Origin: JANXXV01 sp038230275
GTDB lineage: Bacteria > Acidobacteriota > Terriglobia > Bryobacterales > Bryobacteraceae
Direction of reading: 5' to 3'
Assembly: GCA_038230275.1 (NCBI GenBank)
Contig: JBBRNO010000031.1
Coordinates: 1-51,192, forward strand
DNA: 51,192 bases
This document shows positions 1 through 7,755 of this stretch, piece after piece (the stretch's first letter is position 1; every line of letters begins with the position of its first letter). The notes beneath the pieces were generated by a model that worked only from the letters and a program-made list of their open reading frames with translations, was not told the DNA's origin and ran no database searches. The position numbers and the translations under genes are program-made.

Positions 1-351
1 TCGGCCATTCCCATCGCCGACGGCCAGCGCACCGTGGACCGCTGGTTCAATGTGGATGCGGGATTTGAGCGTAACTCCGCCGCCCAACCGGCATCGAATC
101 TCCAAAAACTGAGCAGCCGCTTTTCAGGAATCCGCGCGGCGGGCATAAATAACATTGACTTGGGATTGATCAAGAACACGCAAATCCACGAACGGTTCAC
201 GGTCCAGTTCCGGGCAGAGGGAATCAACGCCTTCAATCACCCGCAGTTTTTAGGACCGAATACCACGCCCAGCAGCACCGCGTTCGGCCAAGTGACGGCG
301 GAATGGTCTTCGCCTCGAACCATTCAGCTGGCGATGAAGGTTCTATTTTGA
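1..351 (+). CDS. C-terminal end of an Oar-like TonB-dependent receptor (5' end outside window)
   Basis: The reading frame is open from the first base and ends at TGA 349-351, giving about 116 residues. The tail carries FNHPQF followed by a FGQVT stretch and a terminal phenylalanine (MKVLF). This is the usual C-terminus of the large acidobacterial carboxypeptidase-regulatory/TonB-dependent outer-membrane receptors, whose last strand ends in an aromatic residue for barrel insertion. The role would be an outer-membrane beta barrel for uptake of a large substrate. Only the last barrel strands are present, so substrate and plug domain cannot be judged. Its stop overlaps the convergent sedolisin stop by 9 bp. 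A similar receptor tail survives as a relic near 42.6 kb. Confidence 0.85.
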   Translation, partial: SAIPIADGQRTVDRWFNVDAGFERNSAAQPASNLQKLSSRFSGIRAAGINNIDLGLIKNTQIHERFTVQFRAEGINAFNHPQFLGPNTTPSSTAFGQVTAEWSSPRTIQLAMKVLF

Positions 352-1995
352 TGGCGGCGGTAAGGCACGCAAGGCGTCCAGCAGCAGTGTTCCGTCCACA
401 CTGCCCAGGCCGGTACACGCGTCCCAGCCCGGCCCGGCCACGTACGATCCGTTGGTCCCGGAAACTGGGCTGCGAAAGGCCGCTTGCCCTGCACCGGCAG
501 CAAGTTCATACAGCGCCGGATTGAGAAAACCGCAGCGGCGTCCCAATGCCTGATTGAGGCGCGCGGTTAACGCCGCCCAAAGCGGCGCAACGGCGCTGGT
601 GCCACCAATGGCGGGTATACCGTTTGGCAGGTCGGGAAATCTCTGCCCGTTGCACAGAATCCGGAAGCCGGAAGCGGGCGCGGCGTTGGCGGCGACGTCC
701 GGGATACCGCGCATCACCGGCCCAACCGGCTGGGCAGCCCCTGGCAGCGGCATATACTTCTGATAATCCGGGCGCGCGAAGGTGCGGCTGACACCGCCGC
801 CGGCTCCATCGTGCGGTCCATCAAACCAGACTTCCTCATCCGTAACAGCTCCGTGGTCCACGGAAATGCGCGTACCTCCGCAGGCCAGAGCCCACGGACT
901 GCATGCCGGAAAATCGACATGGGCGCCGCGGTCCCAGCGCGGATCGTTCTCGGCGAAGTCCGGCGCGGCATTGTCGCCGGTCGCCGCGCAAACGGTAATA
1001 CCAAGATGCGCGGCGGTCTGCAGCAATTGATCGAAGTCTTCGCGGAATTGCGCGGTTGCGGTGGACTCAGGCCCGCCCCAACTGATTGAAATGATATCCG
1101 GCTTCCGCACCGGGTCGTGGAGGATTGCCGACATCACGCCAAGAAAGCTCTGATCGGAATCGTCACGTGCAAAGTACACCAGGATGTCCGCGCCAGGCGC
1201 CATTGCCCCCGCCACCTGAATATCCAGCATCACCTCGACATCGCGGCAAAACGGATCCAGTGCGTCCACTCCCGGGTTGTTTTCTCCGCCTCCCGGGAAC
1301 GGCACCACGGTTACTTTCGGCTGCGGAATGCCGAGTTCCTGGAAATAAGTGTTTAGCTCCGCGGGCCGAAAACCGCCGTCCAATTCTAAGATTGCGATGG
1401 TTTGGCCCGAGCCGTCAAACCCCTTGGGAAAGTTATAAAAAGAGGCGACTTCCGGCGGAGTGAACGCGTTGTCCGCGGCTGGCGCGGCAAATCCAAATCC
1501 ACCAAAAGCAACCTGCGCCGCCTGCCGCGCCACCCGATAGTGAGGTTTCGCGAATGGCCGGTTGTCCAGGCCGGTAACGCTGCTGATCAGCGGCGCCAGA
1601 TTGGCCGGCACCACGATTTCACCTTGCCGTACGCGGCACTTTCTACCATTGATTTCCGCCACGCGCAGTTGGGTGGAGAAGGCCTCCTGCATGGCCCGCG
1701 CCGTGCCGCGAACCACCATGTCGCGGCTGCCGCTGCGCGCCCGCACGATCTTCAAACCATACGCTGAAGCGAAGGATTCAATTGCGGCGAAATCGGCTCG
1801 GTCCGCCCCGTGCGACAACCCGTGTTTCCTGTGCGTCAATACCCGTCCATTCCACTGCGGTAGGGGGTTCTTACGTCGAAGCCTGATGGTAACGCTAAGC
1901 TCTTCTCCGGCAGTTAGCGCCGGCAGCAGATTGAAATCGGCACTAAATAACTTTGCGCTGCCGCTTATTGCCTTTTTTCTCGCTTTAGTAAGCAT
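343..1995 (-). CDS. S53 family peptidase (sedolisin/kumamolisin-like) with pro-domain
   Basis: A 550-residue protein of the acid-acting serine-carboxyl peptidase family. Residues about 25-155 resemble the pro-kumamolisin activation domain, and the catalytic domain follows from about 180. The catalytic set is complete by eye: Glu254 and Asp258 in EVMLD, Asp341 in TGDN, and Ser467 in GGTSAVAP, with spacing like kumamolisin. The C-terminal DACTGLGSVDG stretch fits the calcium site. The ATG at 1993-1995 is used. The N-terminus is basic with no clear hydrophobic signal segment, which is common in family members with a pro-domain but leaves export uncertain. It is convergent with the TonB-receptor tail and divergent from the phosphoesterase. 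Family is sure; substrate and location are not. Confidence 0.93.
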   Translation of the reverse strand: MLTKARKKAISGSAKLFSADFNLLPALTAGEELSVTIRLRRKNPLPQWNGRVLTHRKHGLSHGADRADFAAIESFASAYGLKIVRARSGSRDMVVRGTARAMQEAFSTQLRVAEINGRKCRVRQGEIVVPANLAPLISSVTGLDNRPFAKPHYRVARQAAQVAFGGFGFAAPAADNAFTPPEVASFYNFPKGFDGSGQTIAILELDGGFRPAELNTYFQELGIPQPKVTVVPFPGGGENNPGVDALDPFCRDVEVMLDIQVAGAMAPGADILVYFARDDSDQSFLGVMSAILHDPVRKPDIISISWGGPESTATAQFREDFDQLLQTAAHLGITVCAATGDNAAPDFAENDPRWDRGAHVDFPACSPWALACGGTRISVDHGAVTDEEVWFDGPHDGAGGGVSRTFARPDYQKYMPLPGAAQPVGPVMRGIPDVAANAAPASGFRILCNGQRFPDLPNGIPAIGGTSAVAPLWAALTARLNQALGRRCGFLNPALYELAAGAGQAAFRSPVSGTNGSYVAGPGWDACTGLGSVDGTLLLDALRALPPPSK

Positions 1996-2073
1996 GAGAA
2001 TGATTTTGTCTTATTGTGCCACAATGTTCTTTATCAACCGTGCACGGTCGGCACGGTTTCAGCGAGGTGCACT

Positions 2074-3510
2074 TTGACTCCTGCATTGACGAATCTGAAA
2101 CACATTGTTGTTTTGATGATGGAAAACCGGTCATTTGACCATATGTTGGGCGGGCTGAAGCAGCAAAACCCGGCCGTCGACGGCCTCACCGGCAACGAGA
2201 CGAACCCCGATACCAACGGCGCACCGGTGCAGGTCAGCTCCGATGCCGACTTTCAGAGTGACTTGCAGGATGACCCCGGGCACCATTATCCGGACGTAGA
2301 TATCCAACTCTTCAACGGTACCTCTGGCGGAGTTCCCAATATGCAGGGCTTCGTTCGCGCCTATTTTCAGAAGACCGGCAACGTCAAACGCTCCCACAAC
2401 ATCATGAAATACTTCGCCCCGGATCAACTACCGGTGTTGACCACGCTGGCGAAACGCTACGCGGTCTTCAATCGCTGGTTTTCCTCCATTCCCGGGCCCA
2501 CGCTGTGCAACCGCGCCTTCGCCCACTTCGGCACCTCATTCGGCAACGCGGGAATGAGCGTCAACTACATCGGCAAGCCCATCGCCAGCGTCTACCAGCG
2601 GATGGTGACCGCGGGCCACGACGCCAAAATCTACTACTACGACGCCAGCAGTTCCTCCCTCGGATTGACCTTTTTGTTGCAGGATCAACCGAAATTGTTC
2701 GGCACATTCCCTCAGTTTGTGGCCGATTGCAAGGCAAACCGCTTGCCCCAGTACAGCTTTATCGAACCCAATTACAAAGATGGCGACGATCTTGCCAATG
2801 ATCAGCACCCCGATAACGACGTGCGCGCCGGAGATGATTTCATCGGCACCGTTTATAACTTGATTCGCAGCTCCCCCGCCTGGGAATCGACGGCGCTGCT
2901 GATCGTCTACGACGAACATGGCGGACTCTACGATCACGTTCCCCCGCCCGCATTGAGCGCCGCCAATCCGGACGGAAATGTAGACAAGGAAACCGGCTTT
3001 GCTTTCGACCGTCTAGGCGTGCGGGTGCCCGCTGTCCTTGTCTCCCCCTGGGTGCCGGCCGGAACCGTGGTGGATGGCCGTATCTTCGAACACGCGTCAA
3101 TTCCCGCCACGGTGACTAATTTCTTCATCGACCCGCAATACCAAAAGCGCACTGCGCGCGAGCAGGCGGCGGAAACTTTTCTCGATCTTCTGTCTCTGCC
3201 CGCACCCCGCAAGGATGCTTTCCACTTCTCCGTCGGCAATTCCTCCAACCCCCACGTACCATCGCACGCCGCCATCGAACTAATTCCTGTTCCGCAGCCG
3301 CCGCCCAATTCGAGCAACCCCGAGCGCCCCATCTCCGGTTTGTTGATCGAACACATGCAGCACATCCACGAAGTAGAGCTGACGCTTCCGCCATCGCAGC
3401 AGACCGGCATTGACGTCACCCAGATCAAAACGGTCCGCGAAGCCGGCGAATACATTGACCGGATGACGTCCATCCTGCATCCCAAAACGGCAACCGGCGG
3501 TGCGCAGTGA
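2074..3510 (+). CDS. Phosphoesterase family protein (phospholipase C / acid phosphatase type)
   Basis: The protein opens with HIVVLMMENRSFDHMLG, the metal-binding signature of the phosphoesterase family that includes non-hemolytic phospholipases C and acid phosphatase AcpA. It later carries DEHGGLYDHVPPP, the second signature. It is expected to hydrolyse phosphodiesters or phosphomonoesters of lipids or nucleotides. Start choice: the frame stays open to TTG 2014, but family similarity begins right after TTG 2074, which has AGCGAGG at 2061-2067 six bases upstream; I prefer 2074 (478 residues). No signal peptide is evident with either start. The C-terminal 60 residues contain a proline-rich linker and a charged helix. 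It overlaps the next gene by GTGA, so the two are probably translated together. Confidence 0.88.
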   Translation: MTPALTNLKHIVVLMMENRSFDHMLGGLKQQNPAVDGLTGNETNPDTNGAPVQVSSDADFQSDLQDDPGHHYPDVDIQLFNGTSGGVPNMQGFVRAYFQKTGNVKRSHNIMKYFAPDQLPVLTTLAKRYAVFNRWFSSIPGPTLCNRAFAHFGTSFGNAGMSVNYIGKPIASVYQRMVTAGHDAKIYYYDASSSSLGLTFLLQDQPKLFGTFPQFVADCKANRLPQYSFIEPNYKDGDDLANDQHPDNDVRAGDDFIGTVYNLIRSSPAWESTALLIVYDEHGGLYDHVPPPALSAANPDGNVDKETGFAFDRLGVRVPAVLVSPWVPAGTVVDGRIFEHASIPATVTNFFIDPQYQKRTAREQAAETFLDLLSLPAPRKDAFHFSVGNSSNPHVPSHAAIELIPVPQPPPNSSNPERPISGLLIEHMQHIHEVELTLPPSQQTGIDVTQIKTVREAGEYIDRMTSILHPKTATGGAQ

Positions 3511-4889
3511 AGCGCGCGCTGCTGATGGTAGCGCTGGCCGCCGTGCCCGCAGTGGCGGCGGATTCGGAGGCTACCAGATTGGGCGCTTCGTGCGGTGCTT
3601 TCAAAATTTTGCCATGCGCCACCACCCTGTTCACAGACCACCCGTTTCATATCGCCGTATCCAGCCTCGCGCCCGGTAATGGCTTCGCGGCAGGGCCCGC
3701 GCTCACCTTTGCGCACCATACGAAACCAAACCGGATTGCAGGGCCCGACGGCGATACCATCACGCAATGGCGTTTCAATTGGGATGGCGACGCCGTAGCC
3801 ACCAGCAACCAATCCTGGCGGGTGGGCGCTTATATGAAGGCGCGCTATACGCGGGAACCGCCAGTGAAAGTGGTCGAAGGACTGGCTCCCGCTGGTGGCG
3901 AGGATCTGCGGAAGAAAAGTTGGCTATTCAACGGCTACGTGCAAGCGGAATCGCTCAACAAGCTCACGTTTTACGGAATCGGCGAGAAGAGTTCGCGCTC
4001 CAATCTGGCCTATTACGGTATGCGCCAAACCATCGCCGGCGGCAACGCCCTGATCCCGCTTTGGAACCGGATCGACCTGAAGCTGTTCGGGGAAGCGAAT
4101 GCGCGAGCCGTCAGTCTCCGGCCCAACACCAAAGAGGGCGGTCCTTCCATCGAGCAGCTCTATACGACGGCAACCGCGCCCGGACTGGGAGACGAAAAAG
4201 TATTCGGACAGTTCGGCGAAGGCATCCGCATGGCGCCCTCGCTTGCGAACCGGTTCAAACTGAACTACGCGCTGACGTTTCAACAGTACGCCTCTGGCTC
4301 CAAGTCTTCCTTTCAGCGTCTGGTGGTGGATTTGGGGCATGAGTTCGCGCTGTACGGTACTTCAAAGCCGAAGCCGCCCCGGGATTTCAATGGGCCGAAC
4401 TCCTGCGCCCAGTCCGTGAACAACATCGCCTGTCCCAAGCCCACCATGTCGCAAAATCTGGAAGGAAGCCTGACTTTCCGCTTCCTGTTGAACGCATCCT
4501 ATGTTCCCTCCGGCAACAGCGTGCCGTTCTATTTCCAGCCAACACTTGGCGGCAGCAACATCAATGGCGAAAACTTCCTGCCGAGTTACGCCGATTACCG
4601 CTTCCGCGGACCGAACCTGATGTTGTTTCGCGGCACGTTCGAACATTCACTGGGCAAGCTGCCGGTCGGGTTCATTTTCATGGCCGATGCAGGCAAAGTG
4701 GCCGCCACACGGCAAGGCCTGGATTTCAACAATCTCGCGCACAGCTTCGCCACCGGGATCACCCTGCGCGCCGGCGGTTTTCCCGTTCTATCGCTATTGT
4801 TCGCCTTCGGAGGGCATGAGGGAACGCATACGTTGGCTCAAGTGAGCAGTTCCCTGCTCGGTGGCGGCGGCCGCCCGTCACTGTATTGA
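3507..4889 (+). CDS. Secreted protein, predicted outer-membrane beta barrel (surface-antigen-like)
   Basis: A 460-residue protein starting at GTG 3507, which overlaps the upstream TGA (GTGA). Residues 1-18 form a signal peptide (MKRALLMVALAAVPAVAA). The body alternates hydrophobic and polar residues in strand-like blocks. The C-terminal third resembles the end of the BamA/D15/ShlB surface-antigen barrel: a RFRGP-like turn, a GFIFMADAGKVA strand and a terminal tyrosine. I do not recognise a named family for the N-terminal half. Translational coupling to the phosphoesterase suggests the two act together, for instance an esterase delivered to, or feeding, an outer-membrane barrel; this is inference. 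The barrel call is moderate. Confidence 0.8.
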   Translation: MKRALLMVALAAVPAVAADSEATRLGASCGAFKILPCATTLFTDHPFHIAVSSLAPGNGFAAGPALTFAHHTKPNRIAGPDGDTITQWRFNWDGDAVATSNQSWRVGAYMKARYTREPPVKVVEGLAPAGGEDLRKKSWLFNGYVQAESLNKLTFYGIGEKSSRSNLAYYGMRQTIAGGNALIPLWNRIDLKLFGEANARAVSLRPNTKEGGPSIEQLYTTATAPGLGDEKVFGQFGEGIRMAPSLANRFKLNYALTFQQYASGSKSSFQRLVVDLGHEFALYGTSKPKPPRDFNGPNSCAQSVNNIACPKPTMSQNLEGSLTFRFLLNASYVPSGNSVPFYFQPTLGGSNINGENFLPSYADYRFRGPNLMLFRGTFEHSLGKLPVGFIFMADAGKVAATRQGLDFNNLAHSFATGITLRAGGFPVLSLLFAFGGHEGTHTLAQVSSSLLGGGGRPSLY

Positions 4890-5223
4890 TGACAAAATAG
4901 TCGGATGCTCAACCTCGCCGCTGCGGTCTTCGTCGGGAGGCAGGAAGCCGGCCTTGCCAAACCGCAATTGCAGCCGCGTGCGCGCAAATGCTTATGGCCC
5001 ACCTCAGCGGTCCGCCAAGCCCGGACGGATCTTCCTCATTCAATCAAGTAGGATTGTGGCATGCAAGTACTTGATTTAGTGAGAGTTGGTCCTGGCTGGG
5101 GGCCGTTTTCCGCCAGACTACCTCCTACTTGGCGGGCAGAGAGACTTTGAGAGCATCCCTGAGGAGCCTTCAACTCTGGGCGCGATTGCCACCGCCAAGG
5201 TAAGATAACAATCGCCATCCAAG
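4890..5223. other. Intergenic region between barrel gene and sigma factor gene
   Basis: This 334-bp gap holds no convincing gene. It contains a perfect inverted repeat (listed separately). On the minus strand, 4878-4991 there is a short open stretch (…RLQLRFGKAGFLPPDEDRSG…) bounded by stops whose composition looks protein-like. It may be the tail of a lost gene, but I cannot assign a family. No sigma-70 promoter with acceptable spacing was found ahead of the sigma gene. Confidence 0.4.
5042..5076. promoter_or_regulatory. Perfect 9-bp inverted repeat upstream of sigma factor gene
   Basis: AATCAAGTA (5042-5050) and TACTTGATT (5068-5076) are perfect inverted copies separated by 17 bases. The right arm is itself part of the palindrome CAAGTACTTG (5065-5074). 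No T-run follows, so a simple intrinsic terminator is unlikely on the plus strand. It could be an operator or a leader hairpin for the sigma gene about 150 bp downstream. A chance repeat is not excluded. Confidence 0.3.
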
Positions 5224-6222
5224 ATGCCTCAGTCACGGACACTGCAACCGGAGCCCGAGGAATTTGAGCGGCTGTATCGCGAATGGTGTTCCGCCAACAC
5301 CCTGGAAACGCCCGCGCTGGAGCCTCTCCTCGAAGCCAGTAGCGCCGTGCTTCGAGCCGTCATTTTCCGCAAGCTCGGCGGCTCGGCCCCGGCCGAAGAC
5401 CTGGAAGACATCTGCTCCGAGGCCCTGCTCGAGGTGATCGCGCGTCTGGATTCCGTCCGCACCGGCGAGCCTGCTCCCATCGAACGATTCGCGGGTTACG
5501 TGGCCAGCATCGGTTACCGCGCCGTCTACGATTACTTTCGCAGCCGCCACCCCGAACGCCACAAACTGAAGAACCGCCTGCGCTACGCCCTGAAACCGGA
5601 GCACGGGTTCGCACTCTGGGACGCCGGCGAGGACGGCTGGCTGGCCAGCCTCGAGCGGTACCGCCGTCAAAGGCCCGGGTCGATTCCAGAAGACCTGCGC
5701 CTGCGCCCCGGATCATCACTCTCGGAGATGGCCGCCGCAATCCTGGATGCCGCGCACGCACCTGTGTCCTTTGAAACACTCGTCAGCCGGATCGCCGGCA
5801 TCTCCGGAATTCGCGACCAACAGGTGGCGCTCAACGACATTCCCGCCGCGGATGCGGGCAGCCCCTTCGATTTTCCCGCCTCCTGGATGGCCCATCTCGC
5901 CCACTTGTGGCAAGCGATCGCCAGCCTGCCGCTGCCGCAACGGATCGCCCTGCTCCTGAACCTGCAAGGCCACGAAGGGGACTCGCCGCTCTCCCTGTTC
6001 CCCGCCACCGGTACCGCCTCGATTGACGAGATTGCGGATATGCTGGAGATCCCGGCCCTGGAGATTGCCGCTTTGTGGAGCCGCTTGCCGCTGGGCGACC
6101 GTGAAATCGCAGAGCGCCTGGGACTGACGCGCCAACAGGTTATCAACCTGCGGATGTCGGCGAGAAAGAAGCTGTCGCGGAACCTGCCGGAGGTAATCAG
6201 GCAACTCCGTGAACAACAGTAG
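5224..6222 (+). CDS. RNA polymerase sigma-70 family factor with long linker
   Basis: A 332-residue sigma factor, clearly longer than typical ECF factors (about 180-200). Region 2 is recognisable at about residues 40-110 (AEDLEDICSEALLEVIARL… ending in a YDYFRSRHPE segment). Region 4 begins near residue 225 (LWQAIASLPLPQRIALLL) and its helix-turn-helix is DREIAERLGLTRQQVINLR near residues 290-310. Roughly 110 residues separate regions 2 and 4, and about 55 extra residues split region 4 before the helix-turn-helix. The ATG at 5224 lacks a clear Shine-Dalgarno. Two bases separate it from the zinc-finger membrane protein downstream, the usual sigma/anti-sigma layout, so it is probably held inactive by that partner. 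Target promoters are unknown. Confidence 0.88.
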   Translation: MPQSRTLQPEPEEFERLYREWCSANTLETPALEPLLEASSAVLRAVIFRKLGGSAPAEDLEDICSEALLEVIARLDSVRTGEPAPIERFAGYVASIGYRAVYDYFRSRHPERHKLKNRLRYALKPEHGFALWDAGEDGWLASLERYRRQRPGSIPEDLRLRPGSSLSEMAAAILDAAHAPVSFETLVSRIAGISGIRDQQVALNDIPAADAGSPFDFPASWMAHLAHLWQAIASLPLPQRIALLLNLQGHEGDSPLSLFPATGTASIDEIADMLEIPALEIAALWSRLPLGDREIAERLGLTRQQVINLRMSARKKLSRNLPEVIRQLREQQ

Positions 6223-6224
6223 AT

Positions 6225-7220
6225 ATGGAGCCTATGGAACATCTGAAACCGGACCAGATCGACGCGTTCCGCGGCCGGACCCTGTCCGCCGGTGCTCTGC
6301 TTGACGCCAGCCGTCATCTGAAGCAGTGTCCGGAGTGCCGCGCCAGCTTGGTTGCGCGTGGAAGCGCCGCGCAGATGCCTGCTCTGCTGGCGGCCACCGG
6401 AAACCCGCACCTCAGCTATGAAGAGCTGGAAGGTTATGTGGATCGCAGGCTATCTGCCGGGGCGCGCGGCCGCGTGGTGACGCACCTCGAACTATGCGCC
6501 GACTGCAGGAATGAGGCGGACGATCTCGGTCGATTCCGCCAGGAATTTCAGCCCCCGCGCAGGCGGCAATTGAAACGGTGGCCGGTAGCGATTGGGATAG
6601 CGGCTGCACTTGTCGTGATCGGAATATTAGTCAAGCAGCAGGCTCCGCCAGACCAGTACGCAGGGCTGGTAGACCGGACGCTCGCCGCAGGTCGCATGGA
6701 TGTGCCGGCCGGCGTGATGGCCCTTAGGGGATCTGGCTCGCTCTTGCGCGGCGAGGGCGGAGCCACGTTCCAACTGAAGTCGCCCCTTGCCACGGCGGTC
6801 CTATCGGCGCAGCCTGAGTTCGCGTGGAGCGCAGCGGCGCCGTCCGCGCGCTACACTATCTCCATTTATGACGAATCCCATCAACGGGCGGACCAAAGCG
6901 CGCCGATCGAGGAGACTCACTGGACTCCCTTGAAGCCGCTGGTCACCGGGCGCGTCTACGAATGGCAGGTACGGGCGCAGACCGGCGACACCACACTGAT
7001 TGCACCCGGAGCGGGCGGCCCCGCAGCCCGCTTCCTGATTGTGGATGCCGCAGAAGTGAAACGGCTCACCGAAGCATCCCTAAAATTCCCGGAAGACCGT
7101 CTGTTGCTCGGTATTCTCTACGCACAAGCGGGCGCACTGGATGAAGCCGAGGGACACTTGGCGGAAGCCGGAACGAAGGGCCTGGCGCTGCTCACCTTCG
7201 TCCGTTCGCTGCGACAATAA
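6225..7220 (+). CDS. Anti-sigma-factor-like membrane protein with two zinc-finger motifs
   Basis: A 331-residue protein. Two HxxxCxxC motifs are visible in the N-terminal cytoplasmic part: His31/Cys35/Cys38 and His87/Cys91/Cys94, the pattern of zinc-binding anti-sigma (zf-HC2) domains. A basic stretch at 110-118 is followed by one membrane segment at about 119-137. The remaining ~190 residues would lie outside the cytoplasm; they include a beta-rich part with an FAWSAAAPSARYTISI stretch like fibronectin-type domains, and a helical TPR-like tail (EDRLLLGILYAQAGALDEAEGHL). It lies 2 bp after the sigma gene, so it most likely binds and controls that factor. The duplicated finger is unusual. Confidence 0.82.
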   Translation: MEPMEHLKPDQIDAFRGRTLSAGALLDASRHLKQCPECRASLVARGSAAQMPALLAATGNPHLSYEELEGYVDRRLSAGARGRVVTHLELCADCRNEADDLGRFRQEFQPPRRRQLKRWPVAIGIAAALVVIGILVKQQAPPDQYAGLVDRTLAAGRMDVPAGVMALRGSGSLLRGEGGATFQLKSPLATAVLSAQPEFAWSAAAPSARYTISIYDESHQRADQSAPIEETHWTPLKPLVTGRVYEWQVRAQTGDTTLIAPGAGGPAARFLIVDAAEVKRLTEASLKFPEDRLLLGILYAQAGALDEAEGHLAEAGTKGLALLTFVRSLRQ

Positions 7221-7248
7221 AAATCGCTCCCTTGGTAATCTGCTCGAA

Positions 7249-7273
7249 CCTTCCACGGCTTCAGTGTGGAAGG
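7249..7273 (+). promoter_or_regulatory. Leader hairpin overlapping the ribosome binding site of the small secreted protein
   Basis: CCTTCCAC (7249-7256) pairs perfectly with GTGGAAGG (7266-7273) around a 9-base loop. The right arm contains most of the Shine-Dalgarno GGAAGGAGA (7268-7276) that serves ATG 7284. If the hairpin forms in the mRNA, the binding site is partly hidden. It could also help end transcription of the sigma/anti-sigma operon, but there is no T-run after it. Confidence 0.45.
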
Positions 7274-7283
7274 AGAACATTCA

Positions 7284-7754
7284 ATGTTCAGCAAACGAAA
7301 ATGGATCACAGTGCTTGCCTCCACCGCGGCCATCACCATCCTGGCGACAGCGGCTTTGTCCGACGATTTCAACCCCCAACCCGATCCCCCGGCCTTTGCC
7401 CCGGACGGCATTCTGCCGGGCGAAACTGCTCGGCTGGCGGTATATTGTGCCCGCGTCTTTCCAGGCGTCGCTACGCGTGCCTGCACGGTCACCTTTGAAT
7501 TTGAGGACTTGGCTGGACAGATGCTAAAGACGGAAACCAAGACCATAGCGGCAGGTCAGGGGGGCTATCTCGAATACGCGGTACCCGCGGTGCAACGCAC
7601 AGAGCGCGTCGAGATTATCCCTTGCATCAAAGTTCGCGGCCGCGGACTGGCAGTGACAGCCTCGGTCGAAGTCTACGAAACCGCCACCGGCAAAACAAGG
7701 TACCACGCCGACGCCATGGCGCCCTCCGCGCACATGCTGATCGGACTGCTATAG
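7284..7754 (+). CDS. Small secreted protein of unknown function
   Basis: The start at ATG 7284 is fixed by a strong Shine-Dalgarno (GGAAGGAGA, 7268-7276); an upstream in-frame GTG at 7266 lies inside that site. The product is 156 residues with a Sec signal peptide (KRKW, then a hydrophobic run ending near ALS). The mature part is beta-rich, has three cysteines, and starts with a proline-rich segment (NPQPDPPAFAPDG). I do not recognise the family. It follows the sigma/anti-sigma pair by 63 bp and ends one base before the convergent CHAT gene, so it may belong to the same regulon. Confidence 0.75.
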   Translation: MFSKRKWITVLASTAAITILATAALSDDFNPQPDPPAFAPDGILPGETARLAVYCARVFPGVATRACTVTFEFEDLAGQMLKTETKTIAAGQGGYLEYAVPAVQRTERVEIIPCIKVRGRGLAVTASVEVYETATGKTRYHADAMAPSAHMLIGLL

Positions 7755-7755
7755 G

